Assembly (NCBI RefSeq): GCF_027594425.1
Contig: NZ_CP115159.1
Span: 1,043,001 to 1,107,000 of the forward strand
Reading direction: 5' to 3'
Length of the DNA: 64,000 nucleotides
From: Zunongwangia sp. HGR-M22
GTDB lineage: Bacteria > Bacteroidota > Bacteroidia > Flavobacteriales > Flavobacteriaceae
Shown here: one piece after another, positions 60,701 to 64,000 of the stretch
Position numbering within the stretch: position 1 is the first letter of the stretch
Layout of the letters: every line of letters begins with the position of its first letter
Position numbers and translations under genes: made by a program
The notes under the pieces: generated by a model
Told to the model about the DNA's origin: nothing
Databases searched by the model: none
The model's input: the letters and a program-made list of their open reading frames with translations, nothing else

Positions 60701-61211
60701 TATCAATAAAGAATTAGGTTTAGCCAAAAACGAAAATCCGATTCAAGGTTCATTCATTATCGAAGAATTAACCGATTTGGTTGAAGAAGCGGTGTATGCT
60801 GAATTTGATAGAATTACCGAGAGAGGAGGAGTGCTTGGTGCAATGGAAACCATGTATCAGCGGGGGCAAATTCAAGAAGAAAGTTTGTATTATGAAACCT
60901 TGAAGCATAATGGAGATTATCCAATTATTGGTGTAAATACCTTTTTAAGTTCTACAGGATCGCCAACGGTAACACCGGGTGAGGTGATTAGAGCTACTGA
61001 AGATGAAAAACAAAATCAGATTAAAACTTTAGAAACCTTACATAAAGCGAAAGAAACCAGAGCCGAAGAAGCTTTAGAAACAATCAAAAAAGCCGCTGTG
61101 CAAAATGAGAATATCTTTGAGGTTTTAATGGAAGCGACCAAAGTTTGTAGTCTTGGGCAAATCACAAATGCTATGTTTGAAGTTGGCGGCCAATACCGCA
61201 GAAATATGTAA
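57765..61211 (+). CDS. icmF: Fused isobutyryl-CoA mutase IcmF
   Basis: Adenosylcobalamin-dependent isomerisation of isobutyryl-CoA and n-butyryl-CoA. About 1148 residues in the order: B12-binding domain (1-140) with [11 protein letters not shown], where D23 and H25 are the DxH cobalt-ligand motif; MeaB-like G-protein chaperone (about 160-420) with P-loop [12 protein letters not shown] and NKFD; and the mutase catalytic barrel with [28 protein letters not shown], whose Phe in place of the methylmalonyl-CoA mutase Tyr favours isobutyryl-CoA. Start at ATG 57765 rather than TTG 57759. Ends with a strong hairpin at 61273-61313. Confidence 0.95.
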   Translation: MEQQSPYIPKHKIRIVTAASLFDGHDAAINIMRRIIQATGVEVIHLGHDRSVEEVVNCAIQEDAHAIAMTSYQGGHTEYFKYMYDLLQEKNAAQIKIFGGGGGVILPEEIKELQEYGITRIYAPDDGRELGLQGMINNLVQTVDTEVPSLSETIDVAESLKSKNSNTISRLISLAENKHDEFMTHFEAIPKTKKNIPVLGITGTGGAGKSSLVDELVRRFLSDFPDKHIGIVSVDPSKKKTGGALLGDRIRMNAINHPNVYMRSLATRQSNLALSKYVQEAVEVLKKAEYDLIVLETSGIGQSDTEIIDHSDVSLYVMTPEFGAATQLEKIDMLDFADLVAINKFDKRGAQDALRDVKKQYQRNHQLWHEDAEKLPVFGTIASQFNDPGMNTLYRKIMDTIDEKTASKLKSTFEVTREMSEKIFVIPPKRTRYLSEIADNNRLYNETAVKQADIAQKLYGIYKTILSVANISEEKYNTHLDKNGILQEEFLDDHQTENHEFLGLLFKEFDRVKMDLDPYNWEVILGWQEKVNKYVNPIYSFKVRDKEIKIETHTESLSHTQIPKVALPKYSAWGDILQWSLQENVPGEFPYTSGLYPFKRQGEDPTRMFAGEGGPERTNRRFHYVSLGLPAKRLSTAFDSVTLYGNDPDHRPDIYGKIGNAGVSICCLDDAKKLYSGFDLAHPYTSVSMTINGPAPMLLGFFMNAAIDQQCEKYIKENGLEAQVEAKLKELYDDNNIERPTYKGELPEGNDGLGLLLLGVTGDQVLPQEIYQEIKINTLASVRGTVQADILKEDQAQNTCIFSTEYALRLMGDVQEYFIKEKVRNFYSVSISGYHIAEAGANPITQLAFTLANGFTYVEYYLSRGMDINKFGPNLSFFFSNGVDPEYAVIGRVARKIWSKALKNKYEANPRAQMLKYHIQTSGRSLHAQEIDFNDIRTTLQALYAIYDNCNSLHTNAYDEAITTPTEASVRRAMAIQLIINKELGLAKNENPIQGSFIIEELTDLVEEAVYAEFDRITERGGVLGAMETMYQRGQIQEESLYYETLKHNGDYPIIGVNTFLSSTGSPTVTPGEVIRATEDEKQNQIKTLETLHKAKETRAEEALETIKKAAVQNENIFEVLMEATKVCSLGQITNAMFEVGGQYRRNM

Positions 61212-61272
61212 GCTTGAATAACGAAAAAAAATCAATATTATTACCGGATTAAACTTATTGAAAATCAGTCTT

Positions 61273-61313
61273 AAAAATCATTTTTTTTCATATTGAAAAA
61301 AGATGATTTTTTT
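61273..61313 (+). terminator. Terminator after icmF
   Basis: Long stem of about 17 pairs with one G:U, arms beginning AAAAATCA and ending TGATTTTT, around loop ATATT, followed by more T. It lies 62 bases after the icmF stop. Confidence 0.78.
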
Positions 61314-61396
61314 GTTTGTAAATCGATAATTCCAATCTACTTTTGCCGGCTTTTTGGAAAGGATTTTTAATATTAATTTTTTTAAAACAACTTGTA

Positions 61397-62014
61397 GTGA
61401 TAGAGAATGTTTGGTTATTTGCAATTGCGGTTTTTACCGGTTTTTTTGCAATCAATAGCCCACTTGGTAACATACCTGTTTTTATAAGTTTAACGAAGCA
61501 GGCCGATCGTAAAACACGTAAAAAGATTTCAAAAAAAGCCACGATTACGGCTTTTATCATAGTTTCTGGCTTTGTAATTTTAGGTAAATATATCTTTAGC
61601 CTTTTTGGCTTAACAATTCCGGCCTTTAAAATTACGGGAGGCTTACTTATTTTCTTTGTAGGCTTCGAAATGATTAGAGCTCAAGAATCCAGTATTGATA
61701 ACCAAACAGAGGTAAACTTTAACGAAGGTATTTCTACTTCTCCGTTAGCAATTCCGATTTTGGCTGGTCCTGGATCTATTGTAACCGCAATGAACTATAC
61801 GACAAACGCAGATTATCTAGAATTGCTTGTAATTTTAGTAATGTTCGGGCTTATTATGTGGTTAAATCATCTTGCGTTTTTATCTAGTGACTATTTGGTA
61901 CGTTATATTGGTCAAAACAAGATTATAGTGGTAGAAAAGATTATGGGACTTATTATTGCAATTATTGGTACTAATATGCTTATTGAAGGTATTAAATTGG
62001 CCTTTTTTGAATAA
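61397..62014 (+). CDS. MarC-family (UPF0056) membrane protein
   Basis: Six-helix inner-membrane protein with the family opening FTGFFAINSPLGNIPVFISLT, the basic cytoplasmic loop DRKTRKKISKKATITAF, and SPLAIPILAGPGSIVTAM. Start chosen at GTG 61397, giving 205 residues, close to the usual family length; the frame is open from TTG 61343, which would add 18 hydrophobic residues. MarC proteins were once linked to multiple antibiotic resistance, but transport activity is unproven. Monocistronic after the icmF terminator. Confidence 0.9.
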   Translation: MIENVWLFAIAVFTGFFAINSPLGNIPVFISLTKQADRKTRKKISKKATITAFIIVSGFVILGKYIFSLFGLTIPAFKITGGLLIFFVGFEMIRAQESSIDNQTEVNFNEGISTSPLAIPILAGPGSIVTAMNYTTNADYLELLVILVMFGLIMWLNHLAFLSSDYLVRYIGQNKIIVVEKIMGLIIAIIGTNMLIEGIKLAFFE

Positions 62015-62027
62015 TTTTTAAGTAATA

Positions 62028-62411
62028 TTATTTGTGCTCCTGGTGTAACCAATCTGAAACTAAATGCTCAAAATGATGAATTTCTTTTCGAAGTAAATCT
62101 AAAAATTCGGTTTCTTTAATACCGGTAATCTCAATACTGCGGCAATTAGATTTAATTCTTTTTGCCGCATTTTTTATTCGTTCTATACGTTTTTTCTTTA
62201 CCTCAATAGTTCGCGCCGTTATTACTCCGGCTATACCTGGTGCTAGCTGTAGCGATTCTGTAACTAATCTTCCTGCATAGTTATGAGCCGGAATTGAAGA
62301 AATTTCCATTTCCAGAACGTGACTATTGTTAGAAAAATAGGAAGAAACTGCACTTGATAATTTAAAAATTTCAAGCGCTTTTTGATAAACGGGCAGCTGG
62401 TAAGCATTCAT
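62028..62411 (-). CDS. Small helical protein, possibly four-helix-bundle (S23-like)
   Basis: 127 residues, mostly helical. The opening LPVYQKALEIFKLSSAVSSYF resembles the start of four-helix-bundle proteins of the 23S rRNA-intervening-sequence/S23 type (V..KA.E....), followed by a basic helix VKKKRIERIKNAAKRIKSNCRSIEI and a C-terminal helix rich in His (EIHHFEHLVSDWLHQEH). The match is weak and the middle differs. Function unknown. It is convergent with marC (13 bases) and divergent from the Lrp regulator. Confidence 0.75.
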   Translation of the reverse strand: MNAYQLPVYQKALEIFKLSSAVSSYFSNNSHVLEMEISSIPAHNYAGRLVTESLQLAPGIAGVITARTIEVKKKRIERIKNAAKRIKSNCRSIEITGIKETEFLDLLRKEIHHFEHLVSDWLHQEHK

Positions 62412-62504
62412 AATTCGGGAATTTCTACTATAAAATTACCGAGAATTCGACTAATCTATATTTGAATATTAAAGCCAAATTTATAATTTACCTTATATTT
62501 TAAA

Positions 62505-62512
62505 TATATTTG
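62505..62512 (+). promoter_or_regulatory. -7 promoter box for the Lrp-family gene
   Basis: TATATTTG exact match to TAnnTTTG, 17 bases before the ATG at 62530. The surrounding ATTTTAAATATAT is palindromic-looking AT DNA that could also be an Lrp site. Confidence 0.5.
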
Positions 62513-62529
62513 CTTAAAATGCTTTAAAT

Positions 62530-62979
62530 ATGAATGTAGATAAATTGAATTGGGCTATTCTCGATTTACTTCAGCAGAACGCTAGATATTCGTTTTCTGA
62601 AATTGGTAGAAAAGTAGGTTTAAGCTCGCCCGCAGTAGCCGAGCGTGTTAAGAAAATGGAAGATGCCGGCGTGATCAAAGGTTATAAAACCGAAGTTTCT
62701 TACCAAAAAACAGGACATCATTTAAAAGCGATTATTACGTTGCGTGCTTTTATGGGTAGACTAAAACCTTTTTTAGAAAAAGTAACCGAGTTTAAAGAAG
62801 TAATTAATTGCTACCGAATTACAGGTAATGAGAATATTATAATGGAAGTAATATTCCTGGATCAGGGGCATTTAGAAGTTTTTATCGATAAGCTAATCAC
62901 TTACGGAGAGACCAAAACCCATATTATTTTATCTAATGTGATTGAACACGCACCAGTAAGAAACCGGAATATTACTTAA
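62530..62979 (+). CDS. Lrp/AsnC-family transcriptional regulator
   Basis: 149 residues: N-terminal winged HTH (LNWAILDLLQQNARYSFSEIGRKVGLSSPAVAERVKKMEDAGVIKGYKTEV) and C-terminal RAM/AsnC ligand-binding domain (GHHLKAIITLRAF ... VINCYRITGNENIIMEVIFLD), the complete family layout. Such regulators respond to amino acids and form octamers; the effector is unknown. Its last eight bases overlap the stop of the convergent methyltransferase gene. Confidence 0.95.
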   Translation: MNVDKLNWAILDLLQQNARYSFSEIGRKVGLSSPAVAERVKKMEDAGVIKGYKTEVSYQKTGHHLKAIITLRAFMGRLKPFLEKVTEFKEVINCYRITGNENIIMEVIFLDQGHLEVFIDKLITYGETKTHIILSNVIEHAPVRNRNIT

Positions 62980-63865
62980 TTCCGCTTACAAGATACATTA
63001 AAGAACCTCCGGCAGCATGATATTGCTCTCTTTGCACGGCTCCCATAATGTGATCTGATCTAGTGTCGTATTTTTCCTGATATTCAAAATAAAAAGGCAT
63101 ATATTCTTCTCCGGCAGCATTAAAATAATCGATGTCTTTTCGAGTGTTAGATTTCCAGGCGCTGCCCTGCATCCATTGTTTTAGCGTAGCAATTTGCTCT
63201 TTATTATCATAAGGTGGATACATCGCTATTGCTTTGTCTGATAAACGTACCTGAATATCCTTCATGGTTTCCATAGCAAACCAACCGGGCAACAAATCTC
63301 CCAAAGAGTTATCTCCTTCTCCCAGTTTCTTCTTTCCTTTTTCGATAATCAGTCGGTATTTTATATGATCTAAAGTTTCATCGATACTGTCGTTTTGCGA
63401 AATGGAGTTTTTAGTAAGCGTTTGTACGATATTATTTGGCTCTACGCAAAGTAGTAATCCATTTGGCTTTAGTACACGACTCATTTCGCTTAAAGCCTTT
63501 TTTGGATTTTTAAGATGAATCAAAACGGTTTGGCAGGTTACCAGATCAAAAGTTTCATCGTCAAAAGGAATGTCCTCGGCATCTCCTTTCTTCAAACTAA
63601 AATCAATTTGAGATATACTGAAGTAATGTTCTAATTCCATATTACTTTTAAACCAGTTCTCATCATTATCTATGGCAGTAATTTTTGCTTCTGCGGCTAA
63701 ATAAGGAGCTAATGTTTTAGTCCAATGACCCTGTCCGCATCCAACATCCAACATATTAGAATAGTTATTTAATTCTAATCGTTTTGCCGTAAGATCAAGA
63801 AAGCTTTTGTTCCACCAAAAATCGCGATATGATCCAAAATAATTATGAGAGTGTCCTTGTTGCAA
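62972..63865 (-). CDS. Class I SAM-dependent methyltransferase
   Basis: 297 residues with a Methyltransf_11/UbiE-like Rossmann core: motif I MLDVGCGQGHWTKTLAP (about 38-54), motif II TAIDND, DAEDIPFDDETFDLVTCQTVLIHLKNPKKALSEMSRVLKPNGLLLCVEPNN as motifs post-I to III. The C-terminal ~120 residues (LLPGWFAMETMKDIQVRLSD ... YHAAGGSLMYLVSG) are a separate conserved extension. Substrate unknown, possibly a small molecule or quinone. Good promoter upstream (63885-63915). Confidence 0.9.
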   Translation of the reverse strand: MQQGHSHNYFGSYRDFWWNKSFLDLTAKRLELNNYSNMLDVGCGQGHWTKTLAPYLAAEAKITAIDNDENWFKSNMELEHYFSISQIDFSLKKGDAEDIPFDDETFDLVTCQTVLIHLKNPKKALSEMSRVLKPNGLLLCVEPNNIVQTLTKNSISQNDSIDETLDHIKYRLIIEKGKKKLGEGDNSLGDLLPGWFAMETMKDIQVRLSDKAIAMYPPYDNKEQIATLKQWMQGSAWKSNTRKDIDYFNAAGEEYMPFYFEYQEKYDTRSDHIMGAVQREQYHAAGGSLMYLVSGIK

Positions 63866-63884
63866 TATGATAATTTTAGTCTTG

Positions 63885-63915
63885 CAAATATACTTTAGAG
63901 TTCAGTTTCTCACAA
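63885..63915 (-). promoter_or_regulatory. Promoter of the methyltransferase gene
   Basis: On the minus strand TTG (63915-63913), a 20-base spacer and TATATTTG (63892-63885) match the Bacteroidota consensus, 20 bases before the start codon. Confidence 0.65.
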
Positions 63916-64000
63916 AGCCGAATTTAGCATTTTAATGTCTTTAATTTTGCAATGTTAAATTATTGTGTAGCATTAGTTAAATTTAGGCGAATTGAATTTT

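Noticed and set aside
1-64000. CRISPR arrays, restriction-modification, toxin-antitoxin or prophage modules
   Set aside because: No regularly spaced repeats, cas-like, methylase-endonuclease pairs, small antitoxin-toxin pairs or phage structural genes were found on reading both strands.

Overview
The window is about 64 kb of low-GC chromosomal DNA from a member of the Bacteroidota, almost certainly a marine-type Flavobacteriaceae (Gramella/Zunongwangia/Salegentibacter-like; the genus is a guess). Evidence: TAnnTTTG promoter boxes instead of E. coli-type -10 elements, few Shine-Dalgarno sequences, SusC/SusD with a FecI/FecR pair, STN-domain TonB receptors, glutamine synthetase III, and several Bacteroidota-only families (DUF1599, DUF6660, Lacal_2735-like). 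Nearly all of it is chromosomal core or lineage-typical accessory sequence. I see no prophage, CRISPR array, restriction system or plasmid module. The only mobile DNA is a dead IS3-family remnant.

Layout. 0-10.2 kb: housekeeping block with truA, an ABC exporter, two tandem paralogous secreted proteins, cdaA and folP (minus strand), then DUF1599, a DoxX/MauE-like protein, tpiA, prmA, clpS and tRNA-Arg(ACG). 10.2-12.2 kb: gene-poor DNA with a DUF805 protein and an SMR exporter. 12.4-20.6 kb: a probable zinc-limitation island with a Tat-exported alkaline phosphatase, a His-rich lipoprotein, a COG0523 metallochaperone GTPase, a Fur/Zur repressor, a second lipoprotein, a TonB receptor and a Cys-rich DUF6660 protein. 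Three promoters there carry the same inverted repeat (GCA-N7-TGC), which is the strongest unexplained regulatory signal in the window. 20.7-23.1 kb: glutathione peroxidase, the IS3 remnant, a truncated thioredoxin-like gene and a DoxX protein. 23.2-35.7 kb: ECF sigma factor, FecR, SusC, SusD, a TlpA-like thioredoxin, an alpha/beta hydrolase and DsbD, ending in a strong terminator and a structured repeat-like element.

35.8-45.9 kb: MFS exporter; M57-type metalloprotease, small acidic lipoprotein, TPR histidine kinase and response regulator; an unlisted 50-aa protein; an M56/BlaR1-like protein, BlaI repressor and carboxypeptidase-regulatory-domain protein, followed by a Ca2+/Na+ antiporter. A palindrome TAGTTTnnAAACTA lies in front of both blaI and the divergent pair. 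46.2-49.8 kb: divergent type II and type III glutamine synthetases. 49.8-64 kb: purM, an eight-helix-type membrane protein, a minimal two-gene ABC module, prfA, pyrF, a BtuF-like protein without signal peptide, Lacal_2735-like, DUF4197, purU, icmF (fused isobutyryl-CoA mutase), marC, a small helical protein, an Lrp regulator and a methyltransferase.

How the parts work together. The Zur-like repressor plausibly controls a GTPase that allocates scarce zinc, an uptake path (TonB receptor plus lipoproteins) and a zinc-dependent phosphatase. The sigma/FecR/SusC-STN set is a cell-surface signalling nutrient-uptake locus whose downstream genes suggest a thiol-disulfide or ester-containing substrate rather than a polysaccharide. 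BlaI/M56 forms a protease-released repressor circuit. All functions are inferred from sequence reading only; no database search was run.
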